A stretch of DNA of 64,000 nt from positions 145,421-209,420 of the forward strand of contig MKTY01000018.1 in NCBI GenBank assembly GCA_001898485.1, written 5' to 3'. A program made the translations under genes and the position numbers. Shown piece after piece: positions 16,731 to 25,490 of this stretch. How positions within the stretch are numbered: position 1 is the stretch's first letter; every line of letters starts with the position of its first letter. This DNA comes from Sphingobacteriales bacterium 46-32 (lineage in GTDB: Bacteria; Bacteroidota; Bacteroidia; Chitinophagales; Chitinophagaceae). The notes under the pieces were generated by a model. That model was not told the origin of the DNA. It did not search any database and saw only the letters and a program-made list of their open reading frames with translations.

Positions 16731-17119
16731 ATCGATATTTCTTTTCTGCAACTGGCTGAGTAATCTGAAGAAATGTTTCCCGCAGATGACGCAGATAGCC
16801 GCAGATGGGTATTAAGGCCGCTAATCGTTTCTGAAAGGCACTCTTACACTATCGATATTTCTTTTCTGCAACTGGCTGAGTAATCTGAAGAAATGTTTCC
16901 CGCAGATGACGCAGATAGCCGCAGATGGGTATTAAGGCCGCTAATCGTTTCTGAAAGCCACTCTTACACTATCGATATTTCTTTTCTGCAACTGGCTGAA
17001 TAATCTGAAGAAATGTTTCCCGCAGATGACGCAGATAGCCGCAGATTGGTATTAAGGCCGCTAATCGTTTATGAAAACCAGCTTTATACTATCAGAATTT
17101 CTTTTCTGTGAATGGCCGG
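16731..17119. repeat. 120-bp tandem repeat, three full copies plus a partial fourth
   Basis: Copies start at 16731, 16851 and 16971, each exactly 120 bases, and a decayed fourth starts at 17091. Copies 1 and 2 differ at one base; copy 3 has several changes. Each contains a sub-repeat built on CGCAGATGACGCAGATAGCC. No reading frame persists through the copies. It lies upstream of the VWA gene and beyond the end of the DUF2723 gene (both minus strand). Confidence 0.9.
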
Positions 17120-17207
17120 GCAATTTGGGAGCCTTTCTATCCGGCTATGCTAAAGGATAGACCTGCCTGTGTCTTATAACAGCCGGCAGGGCCGTCTGGT
17201 TCGCAGC

Positions 17208-17239
17208 AAAAAAAATCCCCCGCCGGCTGGCAGGGGATT
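17208..17239 (-). terminator. Rho-independent terminator of the DUF2723 gene
   Basis: On the minus strand, AATCCCC and GGGGATT form a 7-bp stem, followed by a run of T (plus-strand A 17208-17215). It starts 20 bases after the DUF2723 stop. Confidence 0.85.
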
Positions 17240-17258
17240 AGCTTATACGAATGTCAGT

Positions 17259-20200
17259 TTATTTTTTGGCAGCAGGCACAGTATCCTTGTTGCTCTGGAT
17301 GGTGGCCGGGCCTGTTTCGATCGTATTATTTTGTTTGGCACCGGGTGCGTATGCTTTTTCGATCGCATCCAGCACCTGCAGCATCACATCGTTGAGGAAG
17401 GCTTCGGTACCGCGCATGGTGCCTTCGTAATACTCCGGTTTCTCGCTTTCCAGATACTGATAGTATTTCTTCTGGTCTTCGAGGTCCTTGCGCAGATTCT
17501 GACGCACTTTCTCGGCCAGTTCCATGTTGCCGGCTTTGTAGGCAGCTTCGAGGTACATGAGGCCGGTCTGGTTGTGCGAGTTGAAACGGCTTACCATGGC
17601 ATAGGGCAGGTTTTCGGGATCAATGCCGCCTTCTGCTTTGGCCAGCAGTTTTTTGGCTTCATCCAGTTTACCATTTTGCGCCATATTGCCGGCAGCTTCT
17701 GCATATACACTGCGGATATTGAGGAGGTGACGGCGGTTTTCTTCGTCAAAATAAGTGCCTTTGATATTGGCGCCGCCAAAACCGAATTTCTCCATCAGGT
17801 TGCGGTACATGAGCGCTTCATTGTTGTCGCGGATCTGTGTGCCGCCAATGCCTACGCGCATTTTAGTCTCAATCTCATTGATTGTTTTTTCGATCACCCA
17901 GTGCTGCTGCGGATAATTAACCTGTATAGGCACGAGGCGATAGGCCAGACCGTCTTTGCGCAGGTACTGACCAAAGCCCAGCTCACCCATGGGTGAAGTG
18001 AAATAGATCGGACGCTCCCAGTTGTTGGCTACGATAATGCTCAGCATGGCCAGGTCATTTTTGAGCAGTGAGCGTTTGGGCAGTTCAAAAGCCATGGGGC
18101 TTACGATGCTGTCGTTGGCATTTACCGTTCCGTTTTTCAGTACCTGGTCGCGGTCAACGGCGATGGTTACTTTGGTAACAGGGAAGGCGTTGAGCGGCTC
18201 ACCACGTGAGTTGTCCATATTGCGGGGATCGTCGCTGCCGATATACTGCAGTACATCGGTGAGCGGATAGAAGCGATCCTGCGGGAAGTTTTTGGGATTG
18301 TATACTACAAAGTTGCGGGCATTGCCACGGGTCTTTTCTTCGCCCCATACCATTTTCACCGCAGGTGCATTGTTGATCTTATAACGCAGTTGATCAATGT
18401 ACCAGTCGATACCGAGCAGGCTGTTGTTGATGATGCGGATGTCTTTGCGCACACCTTCTACTTCCTGTGCGTACCACAGCGGATACGTATCATTATCCCC
18501 AAAGGTGAAGATGATAGCATTGGGTTCGCAGCTTTCGAGATAATCTTTGGCCAGGTCGGGGGCCAGGGTCTTGGTATGGCGGTCATGGTCATCCCACTCC
18601 TGCTGTGCCATGATGGCGGGCACGATCAGGCAAACCACCGCGGTAGCGATATTGAGCAGGCGCAGATTTTGCCCGCCGCCCGATATAGCTCTTAGCAGGA
18701 AGGTGATTGCCAGTGTGAGCACCGCATAGATGGCCGTTACCGCCAGGCACACCGTGAGGGTAGCGCCGGCTGGACCTTTGAGCGTGCTCATGAGCGTGAT
18801 GAGGAAGGTGAGCGAGCTGCCGTACAGCAATACCTGCTGCAGGGTGAGTTTATCAGCTTTTTCTTTGGCCAGTTTTACAAAGGCCGCTGCAGCCAGGCCT
18901 ATCCAGATGGCAAAGGCATAGAAGGAGCCTACGTAAGCATAGTCACGCTCACGTGGCTGGTTGCCCGGCTGGTTGAGGTAGAGTACAACAGCTATACCGG
19001 TAAAGAAGAACAGGAGGAAGTTGACCACCCAGTCTTTCCGGAATTTGAAGAATTGGTATACGCAACCTACGATACCAAGTATGAAGGGCAGCAGGTAGAG
19101 TTTGTTGTTGGCTTTATTGTGCTGAATGCTGGCGGGTAGTTGCGACTGATCGCCGAGGCGAGCATTGTCGATAAAGGAGATGCCGGTGATCCAGTTGCCG
19201 TCGCGCACATTGCCGAGGCCCTGGATGTCGTTTTGCTTACCAGCAAAGTTCCACATAAAGTAACGCCAGTACATGAGGTCGAGTTGGTAGGTAAAGAACC
19301 ACTCCAGGTTGTCGCGCAGGGTAGGCGGTTCAAAGCGTCCCTGCTGGTCCATACCCAGTCCCAGCCATTGCGCATAGAAGGTGGCGTGACGCTGATCATC
19401 GCTCGAGTCCCAGATACGGGGGAATAGTTGCTGCTCGCTGGCAGGATAACCATACTCGCGCGTACGGCCAATTTGTTCGTATTTATCTTTTCCGCGTACA
19501 TAGCGCATCTCGCCTTCTACGATCCGGTCGGGCTGAGCCGCAAAGTGAGGACCATAAATGAGTGGAGCACTGCCATACTGCTCACGGCTGAGATAATAAA
19601 CCAGGTTGATGGGGTTATCAACATTGTTCATATCAATGGCCGGGTTGGCATTGGAGCGGATCAGTGCAGTAAAGTAGATGGAGTAACCCAGCAGGATGAA
19701 GGCATAGCTCCACAGGCTGAGGCGCAGCACGCGCAGGGCAGATGGTTTCAGGAAATAACCCATCAGCACACCTACAACAGCTACCAGCAGGAATTTGAAG
19801 AAGTTGCCGCCAGCCGACTCACCGGTGGTAAAGAAGGGCAGCAGGGAGAGGCCGAGGAAGATGACAAACCAGGCAATGAGTTTGCCACGGCTGATATTGT
19901 TTTCGCGGAAGCGAAGACCCCAGAAGATGACGCCGGCTACTGCAATGAAATAAAGGGCGAAGCCGGAGAAGAAGGGGAGTTTGAAAGAGTTTACAAAGAA
20001 TACATCAAACAGACCCGCTGCTTTCATCGAGTACTGAATGATGGTCACCTGTACCACACCTGTGACCAGACAGCCGATGAGGAAGGCGATGACAGCACCT
20101 TTGGTAGTGGTTTTGAAACGGCGGTAATAATATACCATCACAATAGCAGGGATGGTAAGCAGGTTGAGCAGGTGTACACCGATAGACAGGCCTACCATAA

Positions 20201-20768
20201 AGAACAGGAAGATGATCCAGCGGTCGCTGCGGATGCGGGCAGCAGGGTCATTGCCGGCATGCTCATCGGCATGCTCCCATTTCAGGATCGACCAGAATAC
20301 CAGGGCCGTAAAGAAAGAAGAAAGGGCATATACCTCACCTTCTACTGCACTAAACCAGAAAGAGTCGCTGAAGTTATAAGCCAGGGCTCCTACGATACCG
20401 GCAGTCATGACCGTAAAGATCTGCTGACCGCTCATGGCCTCGCCGGCGCTTACAAACATTTTGCGGGCAAAGTGAGTGACACTCCAGAAGAGGAACAGGA
20501 TGGTGGCTGCACTGGCCAGGGCGCTCATGAAGTTGACCGCATTGGCAGCAGTCTGCGCATCATCGCCAAAGAGAATGATAAAAAGGCGACCCAGCAGCAC
20601 AAAGACCGGCGCACCCGGAGGGTGGGGCAGGCCCAGATTTTTTGCAGTTGCTACAAACTCGCCGCAATCCCACAGGCTACCGCGCGCCTCGCGCGTGAGC
20701 ATATAGGTGGCAAGCGAGATCAGAAATACAGCCCATCCGGTAAGGTTATTGACTTTCTTGAAGTTCAT
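17259..20768 (-). CDS. DUF2723 polytopic membrane protein (GT-C-type glycosyltransferase-like)
   Basis: 1169 residues. The N-terminal half has many membrane helices and opens with the DUF2723 signature SLWDCGEFVATAKNLGLPHP (Asp34, Glu37), an acidic motif at the position of the catalytic loop of GT-C enzymes. DUF2723 is shared with human TMEM260, a protein O-mannosyltransferase, so a protein glycosylation role is plausible; Bacteroidota have general O-glycosylation. A central soluble part follows (FGDNDTYPLWYAQEVEGVR), then a TPR-like helical tail (AKKLLAKAEGG, LAEKVRQNLRKDL). The ATG at 20768 is preferred to a start 31 codons upstream. It is downstream of the SDR and SAM-hydroxide-adenosyltransferase genes on the same strand. 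Confidence 0.85.
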   Translation of the reverse strand: MNFKKVNNLTGWAVFLISLATYMLTREARGSLWDCGEFVATAKNLGLPHPPGAPVFVLLGRLFIILFGDDAQTAANAVNFMSALASAATILFLFWSVTHFARKMFVSAGEAMSGQQIFTVMTAGIVGALAYNFSDSFWFSAVEGEVYALSSFFTALVFWSILKWEHADEHAGNDPAARIRSDRWIIFLFFMVGLSIGVHLLNLLTIPAIVMVYYYRRFKTTTKGAVIAFLIGCLVTGVVQVTIIQYSMKAAGLFDVFFVNSFKLPFFSGFALYFIAVAGVIFWGLRFRENNISRGKLIAWFVIFLGLSLLPFFTTGESAGGNFFKFLLVAVVGVLMGYFLKPSALRVLRLSLWSYAFILLGYSIYFTALIRSNANPAIDMNNVDNPINLVYYLSREQYGSAPLIYGPHFAAQPDRIVEGEMRYVRGKDKYEQIGRTREYGYPASEQQLFPRIWDSSDDQRHATFYAQWLGLGMDQQGRFEPPTLRDNLEWFFTYQLDLMYWRYFMWNFAGKQNDIQGLGNVRDGNWITGISFIDNARLGDQSQLPASIQHNKANNKLYLLPFILGIVGCVYQFFKFRKDWVVNFLLFFFTGIAVVLYLNQPGNQPRERDYAYVGSFYAFAIWIGLAAAAFVKLAKEKADKLTLQQVLLYGSSLTFLITLMSTLKGPAGATLTVCLAVTAIYAVLTLAITFLLRAISGGGQNLRLLNIATAVVCLIVPAIMAQQEWDDHDRHTKTLAPDLAKDYLESCEPNAIIFTFGDNDTYPLWYAQEVEGVRKDIRIINNSLLGIDWYIDQLRYKINNAPAVKMVWGEEKTRGNARNFVVYNPKNFPQDRFYPLTDVLQYIGSDDPRNMDNSRGEPLNAFPVTKVTIAVDRDQVLKNGTVNANDSIVSPMAFELPKRSLLKNDLAMLSIIVANNWERPIYFTSPMGELGFGQYLRKDGLAYRLVPIQVNYPQQHWVIEKTINEIETKMRVGIGGTQIRDNNEALMYRNLMEKFGFGGANIKGTYFDEENRRHLLNIRSVYAEAAGNMAQNGKLDEAKKLLAKAEGGIDPENLPYAMVSRFNSHNQTGLMYLEAAYKAGNMELAEKVRQNLRKDLEDQKKYYQYLESEKPEYYEGTMRGTEAFLNDVMLQVLDAIEKAYAPGAKQNNTIETGPATIQSNKDTVPAAKK

Positions 20769-20908
20769 AATACGGTAAGTTTTGCCCTTATTTTGAAGGA
20801 AAGCAAAAATAGGGTTAAAAAGGTGGAAGTTTTCAGTTTTACCGCCCAATTTGACCAGCATTTTAACATCTCCAAAACACTGATTATCGCCGGTTTCTGT
20901 TAGACGGT

Positions 20909-21736
20909 TTATTCAAAATAAACCCGCACGGTCTGGTAAAACAGCTGGTTTTGCAGGTAGCCTGCCACCTGGCTTCCTTTTTCCGAAAAGCCCTTGAGGC
21001 CAAAGAGGCCGGCGGCATTGCCCTTGTTGATGGCGATTTCGAGATAGCCGGCACTGTTGAAGAGGGCCAGCTTTTCGCCCGGGTTTACATCGGCATAGCT
21101 CTCGCTGATGCGGTCGATCACCTCATCGCGCTTGAAGACGATACGGAAGCTGCGGCCCTTACGCTGCTCCTCAAACTGCTCGCGCGTGATGTTGACGATC
21201 ACGTTTTCGAAGTTGTCGATAAAGATGATCTGTCCTTCGATCCAGTTGTTGTCGAGCAGGGGACGCAGGTGATTTTTTTCGATATAGCTCACATCGGGGT
21301 TGCCGATCTTCTGGATCGACTCGCCCTGGCTCAGCCGGCTGATGGCCTGCGCCATCACCTGCACACAGTAGGTCGTGTTTTTGTTGGCCCGCTTATCGAG
21401 CGGGATGCCGATCACCATTTCCGGCTTGTCTTCGAGTATCATCTGCAGCAGGCCATTGTCGGCACAGAGCAGGTACTGATTTTGATGAAAGGCCAGCAGC
21501 AACTGCTCCGGCTTTTTCTCAAACAGGTTGACCAGTATGATATGATAGGTAAAGTCGGGAAAGTTGCGGATGGCGCTGCGGCAGATATAGGCCGCATGCG
21601 GATAGTTGAACGGAGGAATGGAATGCGTGATATCCACCAGGCTGAAGTCTGCATCCACCTGCAAAAGCTGCGCTTTTACAGCGGCCACCAGGTAGTCCTG
21701 CTGGCCAATATCGGATGTAAGGGTGACAAGCGCCAA
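20909..21736 (-). CDS. SAM hydroxide adenosyltransferase (DUF62 family)
   Basis: 275 residues, standard length. The family converts S-adenosylmethionine and water to adenosine and methionine. The N-terminal domain starts MALVTLTSDIGQQDYLVAAVK and has DITHSIPPFN and the active-site segment ADNGLLQ. The C-terminal beta-barrel domain contains IDNFENVIVNI, the family's DxFGNxxxN-like motif with Glu in place of Gly. The physiological role is not settled. It follows the SDR gene by 60 bp and probably shares its transcript. Confidence 0.88.
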   Translation of the reverse strand: MALVTLTSDIGQQDYLVAAVKAQLLQVDADFSLVDITHSIPPFNYPHAAYICRSAIRNFPDFTYHIILVNLFEKKPEQLLLAFHQNQYLLCADNGLLQMILEDKPEMVIGIPLDKRANKNTTYCVQVMAQAISRLSQGESIQKIGNPDVSYIEKNHLRPLLDNNWIEGQIIFIDNFENVIVNITREQFEEQRKGRSFRIVFKRDEVIDRISESYADVNPGEKLALFNSAGYLEIAINKGNAAGLFGLKGFSEKGSQVAGYLQNQLFYQTVRVYFE

Positions 21737-21796
21737 AATGGGGTGTTTTGTTTGAATTTAGTGTGGATAGAGGTTAGGCAACGGCAGCGGGCCGGT

Positions 21797-22606
21797 TTAT
21801 TTGACCAGCTCGCCGTTTTTGAAAAAGAATTTATGCGCCAGCTTATCGGCCAGGCCCGGAAAAAATTTGTTCATAAATACCGTACGCTTGCCGGTAAACG
21901 TGAGTACCAGCGTACGCTTCTTACGGCTGATGGCGTTGAGGATATGGGTAGCACACTCTTCGGCGGTCATCATCTTGCTTTCGTCCATCGGCGTCTCGCC
22001 ATGCGACTGCGCATCTTTATTGAGCGCTGCATTGCGGATATTGGAGGTTGTAAAGCCCGGGCATACCCACATCACGTGCACCCCCTCGTGCAGCAGCTCG
22101 GTACGGATGGCCTCGAGCCAGCCCTGCAGGGCAAACTTGCTGGCGCTGTAGGCACTGCGGCCCGGCAGGCCACGGTAGCCGGCAATAGACGACACACCCA
22201 CAATAGTACCCTTGCGGCTGATGATCGACGACAGGGCGTACTTGGTGCAGTACACCGAGCCAAAAAAGTTTATGTCCATCACCTTATGCAGTACTTCGGT
22301 GCTGGCATCCTTGAGCAGGGCGCGCATGGAGATGCCGGCATTGTTGATAAGGATGTCGATCCCGTCAAATACCTTGATGGTCATTTCTACCAGTCGGCGA
22401 CAGTCGTTTTCGCTGCTCACATCGGCTACCATGGTATGCAGCGGAAAGCTGGGAAAGGAGGCCTGCAGGTTGTAGAGTTTATCGTGATCGCGGCCACAGG
22501 TGGCTACTTTGGCGCCGGCCTGCAGCAGTTGCTCTACCAGGGCGCGGCCGATGCCATCGGTGCCGCCCGTCACCAGTACCACTTTATTGTTGAAGTAAGA
22601 AGACAT
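21797..22606 (-). CDS. Short-chain dehydrogenase/reductase (DHRS7-like classical SDR)
   Basis: 269 residues. The cofactor loop is TGGTDGIG (13-20), with Arg39 in the CGRD segment favouring NADP. NNAG is at 88-91, the catalytic Ser140 lies in GVSSIAGYRG, and YxxxK is Tyr153/Lys157 (AYSASKFA). The C-terminal segment after residue 230 contains a basic, hydrophobic stretch (TGKRTVFMNKFFPGLADKL) typical of the membrane-associated DHRS7-type subgroup. The ATG at 22606 is chosen over a TTG 14 codons upstream because a -7 box lies in between. The substrate is unknown. Confidence 0.9.
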   Translation of the reverse strand: MSSYFNNKVVLVTGGTDGIGRALVEQLLQAGAKVATCGRDHDKLYNLQASFPSFPLHTMVADVSSENDCRRLVEMTIKVFDGIDILINNAGISMRALLKDASTEVLHKVMDINFFGSVYCTKYALSSIISRKGTIVGVSSIAGYRGLPGRSAYSASKFALQGWLEAIRTELLHEGVHVMWVCPGFTTSNIRNAALNKDAQSHGETPMDESKMMTAEECATHILNAISRKKRTLVLTFTGKRTVFMNKFFPGLADKLAHKFFFKNGELVK

Positions 22607-22624
22607 AACTGTGATTTGATCCCG

Positions 22625-22632
22625 CAAACCTA
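22625..22632 (-). promoter_or_regulatory. -7 box (TAGGTTTG) upstream of the SDR gene
   Basis: Exact TAnnTTTG on the minus strand, 18 bases before the SDR ATG. It supports the ATG at 22606 as start. It probably drives the SDR to SAM-hydroxide-adenosyltransferase unit. Confidence 0.4.
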
Positions 22633-22720
22633 CTTTAAAATTTGCCAATATGCGGCACTGTAAATCAGCGCGCTACTATTCTTTTCCGAAAAAAAGAATG
22701 CGAATTTTTCTTTTATTTTT

Positions 22721-22752
22721 TTTGGTTGAAAACATTGACTCCCTTATTTTTG
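22721..22752 (+). promoter_or_regulatory. Canonical Bacteroidota promoter of tRNA-Lys
   Basis: TTTG (22721-22724), a 20-base spacer and TATTTTTG (22745-22752) match the primary sigma consensus of the phylum (TTTG-N19-21-TAnnTTTG). The tRNA 5' end is 66 bases downstream. Confidence 0.75.
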
Positions 22753-22818
22753 CACCCCGTTTGAAACAGTTCGCTTCCAGAATTGCTCAAACAGGAGCCA
22801 CCGGTCTCCGGTGTGCAG

Positions 22819-22891
22819 GATTCCGTAGCTCAGTTGGTAGAGCAATACACTTTTAATGTATGGGTCCTGGGTTCGAGTCCCAGCGGGATCA
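22819..22891 (+). tRNA. tRNA-Lys (anticodon TTT)
   Basis: The acceptor is GATTCCG/CGGGATC with discriminator A. The D-arm is GCTCAGTTGGTAGAGC. The anticodon stem is ATACA/TGTAT around loop CTTTTAA (anticodon TTT). The T-arm is CTGGG-TTCGAGT-CCCAG. CCA is not encoded. It lies at the left edge of the AT-rich accessory island. Confidence 0.95.
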
Positions 22892-22893
22892 CA

Positions 22894-22926
22894 AAAGCCA
22901 CTCCACAAGAGTGGCTTTATTCTTTT
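22894..22926 (+). terminator. Rho-independent terminator of tRNA-Lys
   Basis: AAAGCCACTC/GAGTGGCTTT stem with a 5-base loop, then a T-rich tail. It begins 3 bases after the tRNA. Confidence 0.85.
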
Positions 22927-22944
22927 CTGGACGTTCCTTTTTAC

Positions 22945-23008
22945 AATTACATTTTTAATATATGTGTCCTGGGTTCGATCCCGAGGCTTCGGGAGCGGCG
23001 GGGTCACA
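22945..23008 (+). pseudogene. tRNA-Lys-like 3' fragment with insertion in the T-arm
   Basis: From the anticodon arm onward the sequence resembles the adjacent tRNA-Lys: an ATTACA-TTTTTAA-TATATG anticodon region, then GTCCTGGGTTCGA, and a GGGGTCAC end in place of GGGATCAC. The T-stem is broken by an inserted palindromic block (CCCGAGGCTTCGGG). No D-arm or 5' acceptor strand can be found. It looks like a tRNA-end duplication left by integration, followed by damage. Confidence 0.55.
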
Positions 23009-23429
23009 AACATTTAAAATTAAAGTCTTGTAACTATATTATTTCTGAGACCTTTTTCATTTGGGAGTAAACATAAGTAACGCACTCATCATTTACCAGA
23101 GTTTCTTTATTGCCGGAAATGAAAAAGCCCTGTAAAGGCATCCTATTCCAGCTCGTTCAGAATGGCAATACTGATAACATCCTTGTTCAATCACAGAACG
23201 AATGAATATACCAGCCATTCCCAATGTCAATAACGATAGTTCCCCTGTTGTACATGTATCTGGCACGTCTTCTTAGATGACGGCTATATACTGACTTCCG
23301 TGCTTATGACGGAGTTTCTTCCATGGCTAATAATATAGCCTCGTGCCAGCCACCTAACTTGGCTTGTTTTTGTTTCATTTTGTTGGATTTTGTATATTGG
23401 GAAAATGGAGAACTATTCAAATCAAGAAG
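23009..23429. other. Non-coding AT-rich stretch at island start
   Basis: No reading frame with recognisable content, and no clear hairpin or repeat, is visible on either strand. It separates the tRNA-like fragment from the first island gene. Confidence 0.4.
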
Positions 23430-24908
23430 ATGGTAACAGGAAAAGATATAGATCTAATAGCGTTTAGTCAATATGGGAGATGGGGTATTAAGGATTCGAA
23501 GAACAACCTGATAGTTCAAGCTCAACACAGCCACATAAAAGCTTTTAGCTTGTTAGAGGGGACCATGGTTGAAATCTTCAATTCAAGGGATAGATCGTTA
23601 CTGTTAAGGTTTGATAACGATAAAAACGGCGATTTCGAAAAGAATATTTTGCGTTATAATTTTTACGATAAGAAAGCCAGAGTTTTGTTTATTGTTAACG
23701 AAGGCTACCAGAGTTTCTTATTGCAACTTGAATACAACGCAGTAACCAACCTACCATCAACCTCTGGATTATTACAAGAATATAGGTCGCACAGTTCTTG
23801 GAGCCCGTCTGGACGTAGAAACCATCAAAATGAAACGCCTCGTACAAAGGAAGCTGACGTAATTACTTATAATGATTGCTACAGAAAGATTGATTACATC
23901 GGAAATAACCTATTCAAAGTCGAACTATTAACCCCTTATCTAAATTTGGAAACAACTGATGAGAATGGTAGCGATTCATGGGTTTTTCGATTTTCGTCTC
24001 CGAGATGGAGAATTGTGAATGCATCAGGAAAATTCCTCTCCTTATATTTTGAAGATATGGGTGAATACATTCATGACTATTGCAGAGTGAAAGTTAACGG
24101 CAGATATAATCTCATCAATCTGAATACTGAAGTCGTGAATAAACAATGGTTTAAACATCTGCTGTTTCCAGCATTTGGAAAAGATGATTTTCTCGCAGGT
24201 AACTACTTCTTGATAAGTCATTCACTGGAAAGTAATGGTATTGGCAGATATATGGTTCGAACAACAGATTTGTCAAACGAGAACAATTTGAATGAGGAGA
24301 ATTCTTATGAAAATAACTCCCTACAAATAAAACTCAACAGAACGTACCTATCGGATAAAGAACTAAGTCTTTTATTGAGCAGGGTATTTAAAAACGACAC
24401 TATTACTGTCGACGAATTGCCGGTAATGGATTTATATCATAACGGGGGGATGAAGAATGAACTCAAAGTATCCGGTTTAACTAAGTTAACTGATACTCTT
24501 TTTTCAGGTACAGTACTTTCAGATTTCTTTTATCATTTTGATACTGGAGAAGATATTTACAAGTTAATACGTCATAAAGAAATTACAGAAATTCCAACAG
24601 TCGAGTGTCTTGGCTTTTCATTCGAACAGAAACGACTGATAAGCATTGACGGAGCTTTCGTTAATTTCAATCATTATCATGAGATTTTCCCTTTTGACGA
24701 TAATGGGACAGCCGTTGTTTCGAAGACGTTTTTTAAATCAGGGGATCATTATATTGACACTTCAATTTCAGAATATAAAAGTAGTGAACAGTTTGTTTTT
24801 TGGCAGGACAATGGTTCTTACCGAACGCCAATTTGCATAAAATATGGATTAATAGACAGGCATGGCAATGAAATAAAAGAGTGTGGATTTGAAAGGGATG
24901 AGATTTAA
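23430..24908 (+). CDS. WG-repeat-like protein of unknown function
   Basis: 492 residues with no signal peptide or membrane helix. Several segments follow the WG repeat pattern (a Trp-Gly or similar pair, then a strand and a D/N-x-G turn): YGRWGIKDSKNNLIVQAQHS near the N-terminus, a middle VNGRYNLINLNTEV, and YGLIDRHGNEIKECGF at the C-terminus. WG repeats are thought to form propeller or solenoid folds that bind proteins. The composition is AT-rich compared with the core genes to the left. The ATG at 23430 (after AAGAAG) is chosen; a TTG 22 codons upstream would add a hydrophobic segment of doubtful meaning. The gene stands alone, and no function is assigned. Confidence 0.6.
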   Translation: MVTGKDIDLIAFSQYGRWGIKDSKNNLIVQAQHSHIKAFSLLEGTMVEIFNSRDRSLLLRFDNDKNGDFEKNILRYNFYDKKARVLFIVNEGYQSFLLQLEYNAVTNLPSTSGLLQEYRSHSSWSPSGRRNHQNETPRTKEADVITYNDCYRKIDYIGNNLFKVELLTPYLNLETTDENGSDSWVFRFSSPRWRIVNASGKFLSLYFEDMGEYIHDYCRVKVNGRYNLINLNTEVVNKQWFKHLLFPAFGKDDFLAGNYFLISHSLESNGIGRYMVRTTDLSNENNLNEENSYENNSLQIKLNRTYLSDKELSLLLSRVFKNDTITVDELPVMDLYHNGGMKNELKVSGLTKLTDTLFSGTVLSDFFYHFDTGEDIYKLIRHKEITEIPTVECLGFSFEQKRLISIDGAFVNFNHYHEIFPFDDNGTAVVSKTFFKSGDHYIDTSISEYKSSEQFVFWQDNGSYRTPICIKYGLIDRHGNEIKECGFERDEI

Positions 24909-24988
24909 TTTCAGTATCCTTTATCCACAATTCCTAAATTAGGTTCACATTCCAAAAGACATTCCTGGCTGTTTTTTCCATTTGTCAA

Positions 24989-25120
24989 TTAGTAGTTTTG
25001 CCCAAATATTTTGTTTAGTTTCTCGTAAACATCAAAATACATTGCTTCTAGAGAAGAATAACTATCCCTGAGAAATGGTAAGACTATGTCAAGATCATAA
25101 TTTGAGAAGATAGCTGTTTT
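24989..25120 (-). pseudogene. Decayed nucleotidyltransferase-like fragment
   Basis: An open 43-residue stretch contains SNYDLDIVLPFLRDSY, with a DxD pattern like the catalytic motif of pol-beta-type nucleotidyltransferases, and then SSLEAMYFDVYEKLNKIFG before a stop. There is no start and no upstream GS motif. The rest of 24909-25233 holds nothing clear. The assignment rests on one motif. Confidence 0.3.
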
Positions 25121-25233
25121 TTAGCAAAAGAGCCACCATCAAGAGGTTAAGAAACAAGAACGTTATTGAATTGATTAAACCTTTATCCTTGATCGTTTTC
25201 TTAAAAGCGATCGCTTTATTCAGATAAGCTTCG

Positions 25234-25473
25234 TCACTTTTTAAAAGCTCGTCCTACATCTTGGACTATTTGCTGTAAAGTGAGCGCTTTTTCTTTTAGC
25301 AAAGCGGTTTTCCATAGTTTACATCCAATTATCCACTTTGATGTAATTCTGAATTGCTTGAACTCAACCAAAACATCAATGTCGTGTGTCCCTCTGGTGC
25401 CGTGCAATTTTACATTGGTGGCAGCCTTTGCTCCAATTCGTAGAAAATATTTTGCAATCTTTTCCAAATACTC
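25234..25473 (-). pseudogene. Degenerate restriction-endonuclease-like (PD-(D/E)xK) gene fragment
   Basis: About 79 residues open from just after a stop, with no ATG. The sequence ATNVKLHGTRGTHDIDVLVEF followed by WIIGCKLW has the beta-hairpin spacing of a PD-(D/E)xK nuclease (Asp in the IDVL strand, then ExK). The expected ExK is here Gly-Cys-Lys, so the catalytic Glu is replaced. The frame ends early after IVQDVG, where homologues would continue. Missing start, changed active site and truncation all mark it as decayed. Confidence 0.5.
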
Positions 25474-25490
25474 GTATCAATCCATAATTA

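Noticed and set aside
16731..17119. CRISPR array
   Set aside because: Period is exactly 120 bp with no unique spacers, no cas genes nearby.
19428..20903. 491-residue open frame on the plus strand across the DUF2723 gene
   Set aside because: Antisense shadow of a membrane protein gene; rich in His/Gln/Asp as expected for reverse-read hydrophobic codons.
20951..22663. 570-residue open frame on the plus strand over the SAM-hydroxide-adenosyltransferase and SDR genes
   Set aside because: Spans two real genes and the gap between them in reverse; both have complete family motifs on the minus strand.
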